Positions 41,253 to 50,051 of a stretch of 64,000 nt of DNA are shown one piece after another. Made by a program: the position numbers and the translations under genes. Position 1 is the stretch's first letter. Each line of letters opens with the position of its first letter. The DNA comes from an uncultured Marvinbryantia sp. (GTDB taxonomy: Bacteria; Bacillota; Clostridia; Lachnospirales; Lachnospiraceae): positions 76,968 through 140,967 of the forward strand of contig CALDMO010000043.1 in the NCBI GenBank assembly GCA_937915375.1, read 5' to 3'. The notes beneath the pieces are model-generated. The model ran no database searches, had not been told where the DNA came from, and was given only the letters and a program-made list of their open reading frames with translations.

Positions 41253-41582
41253 TTACATATTTTGAATTTCTTGATACATTTTTAAAGTATTGATCAGATT
41301 TAATGCATGATCGAGCGATTGACGCTGCGTTTCGTTACAGTAGGCACGAATATCGTTTAAAATCTCTTCGCTGTTTGCAGAAGCAGTTTCCGCTGAACAG
41401 GCGCGGACGGGCTGATTATAATAGGTCATCAGATTCTGCAATTCCAGTAGTTTTGCATAAAGGGACATTCCTTTCTGCATGGCAGGCGGCAGATAGGGAA
41501 TAGCAGCTTTCATCATCTGAAGGTTACCGCCGTCGGCAATACGGTCAACAGCAGTCTGCGGCGTTGGTGTTATGTTTTCCAT
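41253..41582 (-). CDS. Small helical protein, unknown function
   Basis: 109 residues, no signal or membrane helix. Starts MENITPTPQTAVDRIADGG, then MMKAAIPYLPPAMQKGMSLYAKLLELQNLMTYY, a linker with Cys, and a helical end RQSLDHALNLINTLKMYQEI. The ATG at 41582 has GGGA 6 bases upstream; a TTG at 41594 is in frame. First of a two-gene minus-strand operon. The shared Met/Gln-rich helical character with its partner suggests they act together; function unknown. Confidence 0.77.
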   Translation of the reverse strand: MENITPTPQTAVDRIADGGNLQMMKAAIPYLPPAMQKGMSLYAKLLELQNLMTYYNQPVRACSAETASANSEEILNDIRAYCNETQRQSLDHALNLINTLKMYQEIQNM

Positions 41583-41698
41583 AAGCGTTCCCAAAGCTTT
41601 TTTCTATTTATATGCATGGATAGGGTTGTTCTATGACAGAAATGACTTTTTGGTTCAGGAATCATAATATAATAAGGAATACAAATTGGGAGCTTGTG

Positions 41699-41866
41699 AT
41701 GAAAAGTCATATTGTAATAAATGGAAATGCTTTTTATGAGATAGATGAGGAATGTCTGAGAAAACAAGAGCAAGAGAGGAAAAAGCAGCAGGTAAAAAGA
41801 GAGGGAATGCGCGAGAATGCATGCAGTCAAAAAGGCGGCGGTGTTCAGAAAAACAGATTCGGATGA
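41699..41866 (+). CDS. Small Lys/Arg/Gln-rich protein, unknown function
   Basis: 55 residues: MKSHIVINGNAFYEIDEECLRKQE, then a strongly charged helix ERKKQQVKREGM and a short Gly-containing tail. The ATG at 41699 follows GGGAG at 6 bases and a TATAAT at 41668-41673; a terminator follows directly, so a monocistronic unit is plausible. A longer in-frame start at 41633 lacks a site. Unknown function. Confidence 0.55.
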   Translation: MKSHIVINGNAFYEIDEECLRKQEQERKKQQVKREGMRENACSQKGGGVQKNRFG

Positions 41867-41873
41867 TAAAAAA

Positions 41874-41898
41874 CCCGGCTCATAGAGCCGGGCTATTT
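41874..41898 (+). terminator. Terminator after the 55-residue gene
   Basis: CCCGGCT (41874-41880) pairs with AGCCGGG (41886-41892), loop CATAG, then CTATTTT. Short but GC-rich; a bidirectional role with the minus-strand gene downstream is possible (A run AAAAAA before it). Confidence 0.72.
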
Positions 41899-41955
41899 TG
41901 TTTGTCTGATCTGTCAGAAGGTTTTTACACCGCCTGGAACAGACTTTGCAAAAAT

Positions 41956-42195
41956 TTAGCAGAATCCACCGAAACCATTGTCGCCGCCGCAGCAGAACAG
42001 AAGCAGGAGAATCAGTAGGCAGCTATTATTGTTGTCGCAGCCATCGCCCCATTTAGAGCCGCCGCAGAAGATGCTCAGGATAACCAGCAGGTAAATAATA
42101 GAGCATGCACAGTCATTTCCGCCGAAGAAACCGCATCTGTTATTGTTTCTTTCTTCACATCCGCATCCGCAGTTTGTTGCTGTTAAATCACTCAT
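41956..42195 (-). CDS. Cys/Gly/Asn-rich small membrane protein
   Basis: 79 residues. Pattern: MSDLTATNCGCGCEERNNN, Cys-rich head with CGFFGGNDCAC, hydrophobic segment SIIYLLVILSIFCGG, a hydrophilic loop KWGDGCDNNNSC, second hydrophobic segment LLILLLLFCCGG and tail DNGFGGFC. Twelve or more Cys in 79 residues and two short hydrophobic repeats, each followed by CGG or CCGG. It resembles small proteins that occur in Clostridia sporulation loci, but no function is known to me. AGGTTCT-type site upstream is moderate. Confidence 0.75.
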   Translation of the reverse strand: MSDLTATNCGCGCEERNNNRCGFFGGNDCACSIIYLLVILSIFCGGSKWGDGCDNNNSCLLILLLLFCCGGDNGFGGFC

Positions 42196-42253
42196 GGTAG
42201 AACCTCCATAAATTTGCTTTACACTTCACTTTATGCGAAAGGAGGCGGAAGTG

Positions 42254-43969
42254 TTACATTAAAGTTTCAAAAACACGATATAAATTTAAAGTACCATAAC
42301 CCCATTCCCGGTTTGGGTAGAGGAGTGTATCCTGTCGGTTGGCGGCGCGCGTCAGATAATCCTTGACGGTTCGGTTTGTCATATTTCTCGGGAAAGGACG
42401 CCTGGCATTCCAATTCAAAAGAAGGGCTACAGCGCCGGCTGTGATTGCGCAGGCGGCGGAAGAACCGGTTTTTCGGATATATTTGTTTAGGGGCGGTAAG
42501 CCGGCTGCGCTGCTGACAGCAGGACCGTATACATTGACGCCGGGCGCGGCGAAGTCTGGTTTAGAAGTTCCGGCACGGATCGGTCCACGGCTGGAATGGA
42601 TGAAAAGATTGCCGGTATAAGCATCATAGGTGCTGACAGTCAGCATGGGATCGGAGGTGGAGGGAATGGTTAGAGTCGTGTAGGGATTGGGAGCAAGGAA
42701 AACGGTTCCGGATGAAATAAAGCTTTCCACGGGAAGCCACATATGATAAGAACCAAAGGAGGTTCCGCTGGCTGTGACACCGAGCCGCCAGATGCCGGGT
42801 GTCGGATTCTGGAAGCGCAGGGTGATCAGCTGAACACCGGAGGCATATTCTGCAATCTCATAGGAAATTTCCAGTACCGTCTGCTCCGCCGTAAATGTCA
42901 GCGTGGTGCGGTAGCCGGGGCGCGGCGGGATACGAGGAATGTTTTCACCTAAAGGAGAGGTGATGGAAACACCGAATAAATCCGGTGCTTCCGCCCAGAT
43001 TTCCAGCATAAATCCGCGGGTGTTTTCCTCTACGAGAATTTCTGCCGGGGCTGCGTCAAAAGAATTAGTCAGCGGCTGATAATAATGATGTGCCAGACCC
43101 GCTTCGTTTCCGGCAGCAACTGCGCCGAAACAGCCCAGATAATCCATGAGAAAGGAAAGCTGACGTTCTAGCGGGGCATTGCCGCTGTGATCACCTTGAT
43201 TGGTTCCGAGTGCGATACAAAGAACCAGCGGCTGCTGCAGCTCTTTGGCGAGATTGAGAAGATAGTGGATTCCCATCATAATGTCCGTTTCCTGAAAGGC
43301 AGCGGCATTTTCCTGAATCAGAAAATAATTGCGAAGATTTTGTTTTGCGGGCTTGAGTTTTACCATAGCGATGGAAGCGCCTGGGGCGGCGCCGGTGAAA
43401 TTTTCGGGAGTGTCCGCACTTCCGGCAGCGACACCGGCTACAAAGGTACCGTGACCATTTTCATCGCGGGAAGGCACAATGCTGTAGGGATCATCAGAAC
43501 GCAACGCACGGTTTAAATCAGTGATTGTATAGGCGGTTCCATAGCCGCAGTCATAGGGCGGTGCTTCCGATGGGATAGTCTGGTCCCAGATTCCGACGAT
43601 ACGGCTGCTGCCGTCTGCGCGGCGGAAGGCGCTGAGCGTATAGTCGATGCCGGTATCCAGAAAGCCGATCAATATATTTTCTCCTGTGTAGCCAAGAAAC
43701 GGCTGATTCTGTACGCGCAGAATGCCGGATACTTCAAGACTGGCAGTGTCCAGAGGAGCAAAGAGTTTTGGAATCTGCGAGTAACGCACAAATTCCGGCA
43801 GTGGGCGGTTTAAAAGAGGAACGTGCAGCATACCGAAGCGCGCGCCTAAAATCTGAGCACCGAGTGGTGAAAAAATGTTTAGAAAGGATTCGTCTGTTGT
43901 GCGGATCGGAAGGATCAGATCAAAATAATTTTCGGAATAAATTTTATCCTGAAGCGTTGGTTCTGTCAT
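42254..43969 (-). CDS. S8 family serine peptidase, Csp-like
   Basis: 571 residues, no signal peptide. Subtilisin-fold with the catalytic triad in order: Asp in IGFLDTGIDY (about 100), His in ENGHGTFVAGVAAG (about 170) and Ser in TGSSAACAITAGAVALLL (about 520; GSSxxC instead of GTSMAxP). The oxyanion AAGNEAG is present. A large insertion of about 200 residues with a jelly-roll-like pattern separates His and Ser regions. This architecture matches Clostridia CspB-like proteases that process a cortex-lytic enzyme during spore germination. Physiological role is inferred. Divergent from another S8 gene. Confidence 0.88.
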   Translation of the reverse strand: MTEPTLQDKIYSENYFDLILPIRTTDESFLNIFSPLGAQILGARFGMLHVPLLNRPLPEFVRYSQIPKLFAPLDTASLEVSGILRVQNQPFLGYTGENILIGFLDTGIDYTLSAFRRADGSSRIVGIWDQTIPSEAPPYDCGYGTAYTITDLNRALRSDDPYSIVPSRDENGHGTFVAGVAAGSADTPENFTGAAPGASIAMVKLKPAKQNLRNYFLIQENAAAFQETDIMMGIHYLLNLAKELQQPLVLCIALGTNQGDHSGNAPLERQLSFLMDYLGCFGAVAAGNEAGLAHHYYQPLTNSFDAAPAEILVEENTRGFMLEIWAEAPDLFGVSITSPLGENIPRIPPRPGYRTTLTFTAEQTVLEISYEIAEYASGVQLITLRFQNPTPGIWRLGVTASGTSFGSYHMWLPVESFISSGTVFLAPNPYTTLTIPSTSDPMLTVSTYDAYTGNLFIHSSRGPIRAGTSKPDFAAPGVNVYGPAVSSAAGLPPLNKYIRKTGSSAACAITAGAVALLLNWNARRPFPRNMTNRTVKDYLTRAANRQDTLLYPNREWGYGTLNLYRVFETLM

Positions 43970-43995
43970 GTTATTCTCTCTTTTTCATAGATTTT

Positions 43996-44011
43996 ATATA
44001 GTATTCTATAT
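43996..44011. promoter_or_regulatory. Palindrome between the two divergent S8 peptidase genes
   Basis: ATATAG (43996-44001) and CTATAT (44006-44011) around TATT. Located in the 59-base gap, it could be overlapping -10 elements or an operator for both genes. Sequence observation only. Confidence 0.35.
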
Positions 44012-44028
44012 GTATTCGGGAGGCGTTT

Positions 44029-44910
44029 ATGAATCGGGCGCGCAGAATCATTCATGCAGAGGAAGTATGGAGAGCGGGAATTCGCGGCCAGGGTGTTGCA
44101 GTTGCGGTGTTGGATACCGGAACTGCGCCGCATCCGGATTTTGAGGGCCGTATGACTGGTTTTTATGATTTTATGAATCAGAAAAAAGAGGCGTATGATG
44201 ATTTTGGGCATGGCACGCATGTGTGCGGAATCTTATGCGGTGCGGGAAAATCACAGCATGCTTACTGCGGAATTGCGCCGGAGGCAGAATTTGTCAGCTT
44301 GAAGGTGCTGGATCGCAATGGAAACGGAAGAAGAAAAGATGTGATAAACGGGATTTACTGGACGATTGAACATCAGAAAAAATATCGGATTCGGATCATG
44401 AATATTTCGGTGGGTACAGTAAAAGAAGGAGATGTGATGGACGAACAGCTGATCAGGGCGGTGGAAGACGCTTGGGATGCCGGGATCGTTGTAGTGGTAG
44501 CTGCCGGAAATCTTGGGCCGGAGCCGCAGACGATCACCGCGCCGGGCAACAGCCGTAAGGTGATCACAGTTGGATCTTCTGATGAGCGTAAGCCATTTTT
44601 TTCCGGCAGGGGACCGACCAGATGCTGCGTCTGCAAGCCTGATATTGTTGCGCCTGGATCGGATATTATATCCTGCAGCAGCCAGTTTGGCCGAGGACGG
44701 CCTTATTATTGCAGAAAAAGCGGCACCTCTATGGCTACGCCCATAGTATCCGGTGCCGCTGCGCTTCTGTTATCCAAAGAACCCTGGCTGACAAATGTAG
44801 AGGTTAAGATGCGCCTGCGGGAATCCGCTGTCGATCTTTTGCTGCCGCACAGCCGTCAGGGATGGGGGCTTTTGGATGCCGCCCGGTTTTGCCGAATCAG
44901 TTCGATTTAA
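44029..44910 (+). CDS. Intracellular subtilisin-type S8 serine peptidase
   Basis: 293 residues, no signal peptide and no propeptide. Triad: Asp in VAVLDTGTAPHPDF (about 30), His in DDFGHGTHVCGILCG (about 62), Ser in KSGTSMATPIVSGAAALLL (about 235). Oxyanion in VVAAGNLGP. Compact size and lack of export signals resemble intracellular subtilisins. Several extra Cys (CCVCKPD, YYCRKSG) are unusual. GGGAGGCG lies before the ATG. Its 3' end overlaps the opposite potCD gene by 14 bases. Confidence 0.9.
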   Translation: MNRARRIIHAEEVWRAGIRGQGVAVAVLDTGTAPHPDFEGRMTGFYDFMNQKKEAYDDFGHGTHVCGILCGAGKSQHAYCGIAPEAEFVSLKVLDRNGNGRRKDVINGIYWTIEHQKKYRIRIMNISVGTVKEGDVMDEQLIRAVEDAWDAGIVVVVAAGNLGPEPQTITAPGNSRKVITVGSSDERKPFFSGRGPTRCCVCKPDIVAPGSDIISCSSQFGRGRPYYCRKSGTSMATPIVSGAAALLLSKEPWLTNVEVKMRLRESAVDLLLPHSRQGWGLLDAARFCRISSI

Positions 44911-46771
44911 TCTGATTCCAAAGTTCATTGTAGATGATATCGTTTTCGTCGCCGAGGAATGCAAACGTTTCGCAGTCTTTCAGCATGTCCTCTGTCGGGA
45001 AAGCAACTTTGCTGCTGCGGATATCCGGATCCTCGATCAGTTCCTGCGCTGCAGTGTTCGGGGTAGAGTAAGTGATATATTCAAAATTCATCAGCGCAAT
45101 ATCCGGACGGCAGAGGAAATTGAGAAATTTCTCTGCATTTTCCACATGCTTTGCATTTTTGGGAATTACCCAAGAATCAATCCACATATTGGAGCCTTCT
45201 TTTGGAATCACGTATTCCAGATCCGGATTTTCTTTTTGCGTGTAGATTGCCTCACCGGAATAGATTACGCCGAGCGCAGCTTCGCCGCCGATCATTTTAT
45301 CACGTACTTGATCAATAACATAGGCCTGTACCAGCGGTTTTTGTTCGATCAGAAGATTTTTGGCGGCAGTTAATTCGTCAAGATCAGTGGAATTTAAGGA
45401 GTATCCAAGGCTGCGCAAAGCGACGGCAAAAGCGTCACGGACACTGTCCTGCATGAGAATATTTCCGGCATATTTTTCATCCCAGAGAATCTTCCAGCTG
45501 TCTACCGGCTCGCTTACCATCGTTTTGTTGTAGAGGATGCCGACGGTTCCCCAGCAGTAGGGAATGGAATATTTATTTTCCGGGTCAAATTCTTTTGATT
45601 TTTCAAAGTAGGTGCTGCCGATATTTTTGACATTGGGAATATTCTCAAACTGTATTTCCTGAAGAAGATCATTTTCAATCATCCTCTGGATCATATAATC
45701 GGAGGGACACACCAGATCATAGGCAATTGCGCCTGCGTTGATCTTCGGGTACATGCTTTCGTTCGTTTCAAATTCTTCATAAACCACTTGGATGCCGGTT
45801 TCTTCCTCAAAAAGATCAAGAACCTCCGGATCAAGATACTCTCCCCAGTTATAAACAATAACCGTATTGTTTCCGGTCAGATTGCCTTGAGAACCATAAT
45901 AGATGCCGCCGCCGATGATTACGGCAGCCAACAGGGCCGGGACTACTTTTTTAAATAGCAGCGCTTTGACACGCGTTGTTTTTGTAACAGCTTTTCTGCT
46001 GTTTCCTTCCGGTTTTTCCGGTGAATAATTGACCAGGATCAGCAGCACCAGTACGGAAACAAACAGCAAGGTTGACAGTGCGTAGATTTCTGGTTTGATG
46101 CCCTTTCGCACTTCCGTGTAGATTTTGGTGGACAGAGTATCGATTCCCGGTCCTTTTGTGAAGTGCGTGATTACAAAATCATCCAGCGACATTGTAAAGG
46201 CCAACACAAAGCCGGAGAGTACGCCCGGCAGGATTTCTGGGAATACGACCTTCAAAAACGCATATATTGGTGAAGCACCGAGATCCATAGCAGCTTCATA
46301 GGTGCTGCGGCTGGTCTGCTTTAGCTTCGGCATAACGCTTAATATTACATATGGAATGTTAAACGTGATATGCGAAAGTAAAATCGTCTGAAAACCGAGG
46401 TTTATACGCAGCGCGAGAAAAACCAGCATCAGAGAAATTGCAGTCACGATCTCCGCATTGACCATCGGGATATTTGCAAGCGCCAGGAAAAAACCACGCG
46501 CTTTCTTTTTCATGGACTGAATACCGATACAGGCCAGCGTACCCAGCAGTGTGGCGATCAGCGCGGAAAGTACGGCGATGATCAGAGTAGTATAGAAAGC
46601 GTTCATGATTTGCTCGTTTTTAAATAGACTCTGATACCACTGCAGGGTGAAGCCGCCCCATTTCGCGCGTGTTTTAGAAGCGTTAAAGGACAGCACGATC
46701 AGAGTGACAATCGGTGCGTAAAGCAGGATAAAAATCAGAGCGAGATAAATCTTTTTTACTGCGGATTTCAT
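44897..46771 (-). CDS. Fused spermidine/putrescine ABC permease and binding protein (PotC-PotD)
   Basis: 624 residues. Residues 1-255 are the PotC permease (five or six helices; LANIPMVNAEIVTAISLML; EAAMDLGASPIYAFLKVVFPEILPGVLSGF, the EAA loop; LDDFVITHFTKG). A basic stretch and a transmembrane anchor at about 270-292 lead to residues 300-624, the PotD binding protein (VYNWGEYLDPEVLDLFEEETGI, YDLVCPSDYMIQRM, SIPYCWGTVGILYNK, WIDSWVIPKN). The binding protein is thereby tethered to the outside. Such fusions are known in some Firmicutes. Overlaps potB as ATGA. Confidence 0.93.
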   Translation of the reverse strand: MKSAVKKIYLALIFILLYAPIVTLIVLSFNASKTRAKWGGFTLQWYQSLFKNEQIMNAFYTTLIIAVLSALIATLLGTLACIGIQSMKKKARGFFLALANIPMVNAEIVTAISLMLVFLALRINLGFQTILLSHITFNIPYVILSVMPKLKQTSRSTYEAAMDLGASPIYAFLKVVFPEILPGVLSGFVLAFTMSLDDFVITHFTKGPGIDTLSTKIYTEVRKGIKPEIYALSTLLFVSVLVLLILVNYSPEKPEGNSRKAVTKTTRVKALLFKKVVPALLAAVIIGGGIYYGSQGNLTGNNTVIVYNWGEYLDPEVLDLFEEETGIQVVYEEFETNESMYPKINAGAIAYDLVCPSDYMIQRMIENDLLQEIQFENIPNVKNIGSTYFEKSKEFDPENKYSIPYCWGTVGILYNKTMVSEPVDSWKILWDEKYAGNILMQDSVRDAFAVALRSLGYSLNSTDLDELTAAKNLLIEQKPLVQAYVIDQVRDKMIGGEAALGVIYSGEAIYTQKENPDLEYVIPKEGSNMWIDSWVIPKNAKHVENAEKFLNFLCRPDIALMNFEYITYSTPNTAAQELIEDPDIRSSKVAFPTEDMLKDCETFAFLGDENDIIYNELWNQIKSN

Positions 46772-47589
46772 CAGAATGTCGCCCCCTCTCTGTCTTTGTC
46801 GTATTTATTGACGATACCCATGCTGGCGATTACAAATACCATCAGTACCAGCGAGAGACCGCTTCCAAGATTCCAGTTGCTTCCCTGCTTAAAGGTCTGT
46901 TCGATGACGTTTCCAATCAGCAGGATCTTGCCGCCGCCTAAAATATCGGAGATTACAAAGGAGGTCATTGCCGGTACAAATACCATAGTAATGCCGCTGA
47001 TCACGCCTGGAAGGCTCTGCGGAAAAATAATTTTTGTAAATGTCTGGAAACTGTTCGCGCCGAGATCTCTGGCTGCGTTTACCATGTCTTTATCCAGCTT
47101 TACCAGCACGTTATAGATCGGAAGGACCATAAACGGCAGAAAATCGTATACCATACCGAGTACGATTGCGTACGGGGTGTTGATGATATCAAGCTGCGGC
47201 AGATGCAGAAAACGCAGCATCATATTGATGATTCCGTTTTTTTCCAGCAGTGTCTGCCAAGCCAGCGTACGCAGCAGAAAGTTCATCCACATCGGCAGAA
47301 TGAAGATCAGCACGATGAAGCTGGACTGGCTGACGTTGGCCGAGCTTAAGATCATTGCCAGCGGATAAGCCAGAATCAGGCAGATCACAGTACAGAGAAA
47401 GGCCAGAAGCAGCGCCAGTCCGAGCGCTTTTAGATTTTCCGGTGTGGTGATCTTTGCAATGTTATCCAGAGTGAAGCTGCCGTCAGGGGTTGTCAGCCCA
47501 TAGTAGACGATCAGCAGCAGCGGAATGACAATGAAGGAAACTGCCCAGAAAAGATAAGGGCCGGAGAGTAATCGTCTGTTATTCTTCAA
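46771..47589 (-). CDS. potB: Spermidine/putrescine ABC permease PotB
   Basis: 272 residues, about six helices. Seen: GPYLFWAVSFIVIPLLLIVYYG, YPLAMILSSANV, NFLLRTLAWQTLLEKNGIIN and the EAA-type AARDLGANSFQTFTKIIFPQSLPGV. Start TTG at 47589 is preferred: AGGAGG lies 9 bases before it. The ATG at 47607 is in frame but GAGG touches it. It overlaps potA by 11 bases and potCD by 4. Confidence 0.9.
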   Translation of the reverse strand: MKNNRRLLSGPYLFWAVSFIVIPLLLIVYYGLTTPDGSFTLDNIAKITTPENLKALGLALLLAFLCTVICLILAYPLAMILSSANVSQSSFIVLIFILPMWMNFLLRTLAWQTLLEKNGIINMMLRFLHLPQLDIINTPYAIVLGMVYDFLPFMVLPIYNVLVKLDKDMVNAARDLGANSFQTFTKIIFPQSLPGVISGITMVFVPAMTSFVISDILGGGKILLIGNVIEQTFKQGSNWNLGSGLSLVLMVFVIASMGIVNKYDKDREGATF

Positions 47590-48652
47590 TGTTGACTGCC
47601 TCCTCATCCTCGGATAACGGCTTGTTCATAATCTGGATGTCGAACGGCACAACGCGGATGCCGACTTCCGTTCCAATCGGGAACATATCCGTACTGTGTA
47701 CGAGCCATTCATAGTTGTTTGCCGTTACTTCCATTTCATAATGTACGCCTTTAAAAATAAGATGCGTGACAATGCCGCGGATCGTGCCGTCTTCCGGTTT
47801 TACCAGATCAACGTCTTCCGGACGGATTACAACATCGACCGGAGTGTTTTTGCCGAAGCCCTCGTCTACACACTGGAACGGAGCGCCGAGGATATTTACC
47901 AGGCGATCCTCAACCATGATGCCGGGCAGGATATTGCTGTCACCGATAAAGTCGGCTACGAAGGCATTTTCCGGTTCATTGTAAATTTTTTCCGGTGTAC
48001 CGATCTGCTGAATATATCCCTGATTCATGACGACGATCGTATCGGACATTGTCAGAGCTTCTTCTTGATCATGAGTGACATAGATAAAGGTGATGCCGAG
48101 CTCATTCTTTAAACGAATCAGCTCATATTGCATATCCTGACGGAGCTTTAGATCAAGCGCGCCCAGCGGTTCGTCCAGAAGCAGCACTTTTGGTTCGTTT
48201 ACAATCGCGCGGGCGATGGCGATACGCTGCTGCTGACCGCCGCTTAAGGATTCCGGCAAACGGTTTTCGTAACCGTCCAGATTAACGAGTTTTAACGCAT
48301 ATTTGATCTTATCGTTGATATACTGTTTGCTCTTGTTTTTGATCTTCAGCCCGAAGGCGATATTTTCTGCAATACTCATATGAGAGAAAAGCGCGTATTT
48401 TTGGAAAACGGTATTGAGCTGGCGCTTGTTTGGTGGAAGGTGTGTGATATCTTTGTTGTCAAAAATTACACGACCATTATCCGGCGTCTCGAATCCACCG
48501 ATGATCCGCAGGGTTGTTGTTTTGCCGCAGCCGGAAGGACCAAGCAGGGTCAAAAATTCGTTTTCCCGGATATACAGATTCAAATCATCCAGAATCATAC
48601 TGGTTCCATAAGATTTGGAGATGTGCTCCAGATTAATTAGTTTATTGCTCAT
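47579..48652 (-). CDS. potA: Spermidine/putrescine ABC ATPase PotA
   Basis: 357 residues. Seen: Walker A GPSGCGKTTTLRIIGG, Q-loop FQKYALFSHMSI, signature LSGGQQQRIAIARAI, Walker B VLLLDEPLGALD, H-loop THDQEEALTMSD and a C-terminal TOBE domain (about 265-340). Import of polyamines is inferred from the PotBCD partners. AGGAGG lies 8 bases before the ATG at 48652; an upstream in-frame ATG at 48724 lies in the promoter region. Confidence 0.94.
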   Translation of the reverse strand: MSNKLINLEHISKSYGTSMILDDLNLYIRENEFLTLLGPSGCGKTTTLRIIGGFETPDNGRVIFDNKDITHLPPNKRQLNTVFQKYALFSHMSIAENIAFGLKIKNKSKQYINDKIKYALKLVNLDGYENRLPESLSGGQQQRIAIARAIVNEPKVLLLDEPLGALDLKLRQDMQYELIRLKNELGITFIYVTHDQEEALTMSDTIVVMNQGYIQQIGTPEKIYNEPENAFVADFIGDSNILPGIMVEDRLVNILGAPFQCVDEGFGKNTPVDVVIRPEDVDLVKPEDGTIRGIVTHLIFKGVHYEMEVTANNYEWLVHSTDMFPIGTEVGIRVVPFDIQIMNKPLSEDEEAVNIEE

Positions 48653-48715
48653 TTGCGGTTCCTCCTGAAACATTTTTTCACAGGGTTGTAATTGCATTAA
48701 AACATACCAAATTCG

Positions 48716-48743
48716 AGTATACACAGATGGGAGGAGATTTCAA
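48716..48743 (-). promoter_or_regulatory. potABCD promoter
   Basis: On the minus strand TTGAAA (48738-48743) and TATACT (48716-48721) with a 16-base spacer, about 65 bases before the potA start. Confidence 0.62.
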
Positions 48744-48812
48744 TTGTTTTTTGCAGATTTATCGGGAATTTTGCAGTAATTTTGCAGATATGAAAAAAAT
48801 TTCATGTTCGTG

Positions 48813-48841
48813 TTAACAAGCAGAAGGAATTATGGTATACT
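48813..48841 (+). promoter_or_regulatory. Promoter for the lactonase-family gene
   Basis: TTAACA at 48813-48818 and TATACT at 48836-48841, 17-base spacer. Confidence 0.68.
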
Positions 48842-48926
48842 TATTATCAAAATACTGCGTTATGATATCTGGAATTCTAAGGGGAAAATCCCTGTGCATC
48901 TGGAATCGCGAAAGGATGGTCTGACG

Positions 48927-50051
48927 ATGGAGAAAGAGAAATATGTGGCATATGTGGGTACTTATACGCACGGCAGCAGCATTGGTGTGCATGTATATGA
49001 CCTGGATGTGGAAAATGGATATATGACGGAACGCAATGTGGTTCCGGTGAACAATGCGTCTCACCTGACGAAATCTACAAATGGCAAGTATCTGTATTCG
49101 ATCGCGGACGAAGGGGTGGCCGTGATGAAGATAGATGAAGAGACCGGTGATCTGACACCTATCAATAAAGTCGGTATTGATGGGATGCGCGGATGCTTTC
49201 TTTCGACGGATAAGCTTGGGAAATTTCTGTTCGTAGCGGGTTACCATGACGGTAAAGTGACGGTTGTGCATACGCATCGTGACGGACGTCTCGGAAGTGT
49301 GCTGGACGGTATTTTTCATAAGAGTGTGTTCAGCGTAGCGGAGCGTAATTTCCGTCCGCATATCAGCTGTGCGCAGATTACACCGGATGGGAAGTTTCTC
49401 TGTGTAGTGGACTGTGGTATCGATCACATCAATATTTATAAAGTAAATCCGACCAGCGGGAAATTAAAGCTGCTCGATATTGTTCGCTGTGAACTAGAGT
49501 CCGGTCCGCGTTTGATCCGGTTTAGTCCGGACGGCAGATTTGCCTATGTAAACTGTGAATTGAGCAATGAAGTACTGGTATATTCTTATAACGGAGAGGG
49601 CAAGCTTCCCAAATTTGAATTGATTCAGAAGGTAGATTCCCGTATGGATACGAGGGAACTGGGCTGCGCAAGTTCCGGACTGCGCATTTCTCCGAGCGGG
49701 AAGTATCTTTATACCTCTACCGCGGGAGACAACAGTGTTTCGATTTATCGGATTGATCCGGAAAATGGAATGCTTTCTGAAATCTGCAAACTGCCGATCA
49801 GCGGCAAATACCCAAAGGATATTGAGGTATTTCCGGATGAGAAAACTTTGGTAACTTTAAATCACGAGTCGAATGAAATTCGTTTCTTCACGATTGATTA
49901 TGAAAAAGGACTGATTGTGATGAAGGGGCGTCCGATCAAGGTGGAAACGCCGAACTGTATTTTAATTTCCAAAGTGGGTGAGACAACTGATCTGGAGCAG
50001 CTGACAGAGGAAGAGGCAGCGGTAATTGTAACGAAAAAAAGAGGAAAGTGA
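48927..50051 (+). CDS. Lactonase-family seven-bladed beta-propeller protein
   Basis: 374 residues, no signal. Repeated propeller pattern about every 45-50 residues, e.g. ISCAQITPDGKFLCVVDCGIDHINIYKV, LIRFSPDGRFAYVNCELSNEVLVYSY, LRISPSGKYLYTSTAGDNSVSIYRID. This matches the 6-phosphogluconolactonase (YbhE-type) family. GTYTHGSSIGVHVYDLD opens the protein. The exact substrate is not proven. AAAGGATGG precedes the ATG at 48927. It stands alone between divergent potA and convergent aroC. Confidence 0.88.
   Translation: MEKEKYVAYVGTYTHGSSIGVHVYDLDVENGYMTERNVVPVNNASHLTKSTNGKYLYSIADEGVAVMKIDEETGDLTPINKVGIDGMRGCFLSTDKLGKFLFVAGYHDGKVTVVHTHRDGRLGSVLDGIFHKSVFSVAERNFRPHISCAQITPDGKFLCVVDCGIDHINIYKVNPTSGKLKLLDIVRCELESGPRLIRFSPDGRFAYVNCELSNEVLVYSYNGEGKLPKFELIQKVDSRMDTRELGCASSGLRISPSGKYLYTSTAGDNSVSIYRIDPENGMLSEICKLPISGKYPKDIEVFPDEKTLVTLNHESNEIRFFTIDYEKGLIVMKGRPIKVETPNCILISKVGETTDLEQLTEEEAAVIVTKKRGK

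Noticed and set aside
41956..42195. Bacteriocin precursor or metallothionein
   Set aside because: No leader with a GG cleavage site, no modification or export genes nearby, and two hydrophobic segments argue against a soluble metal-binding protein.
48813..49427. 204-codon minus-strand open frame
   Set aside because: Antisense to the beta-propeller gene; no start signal.
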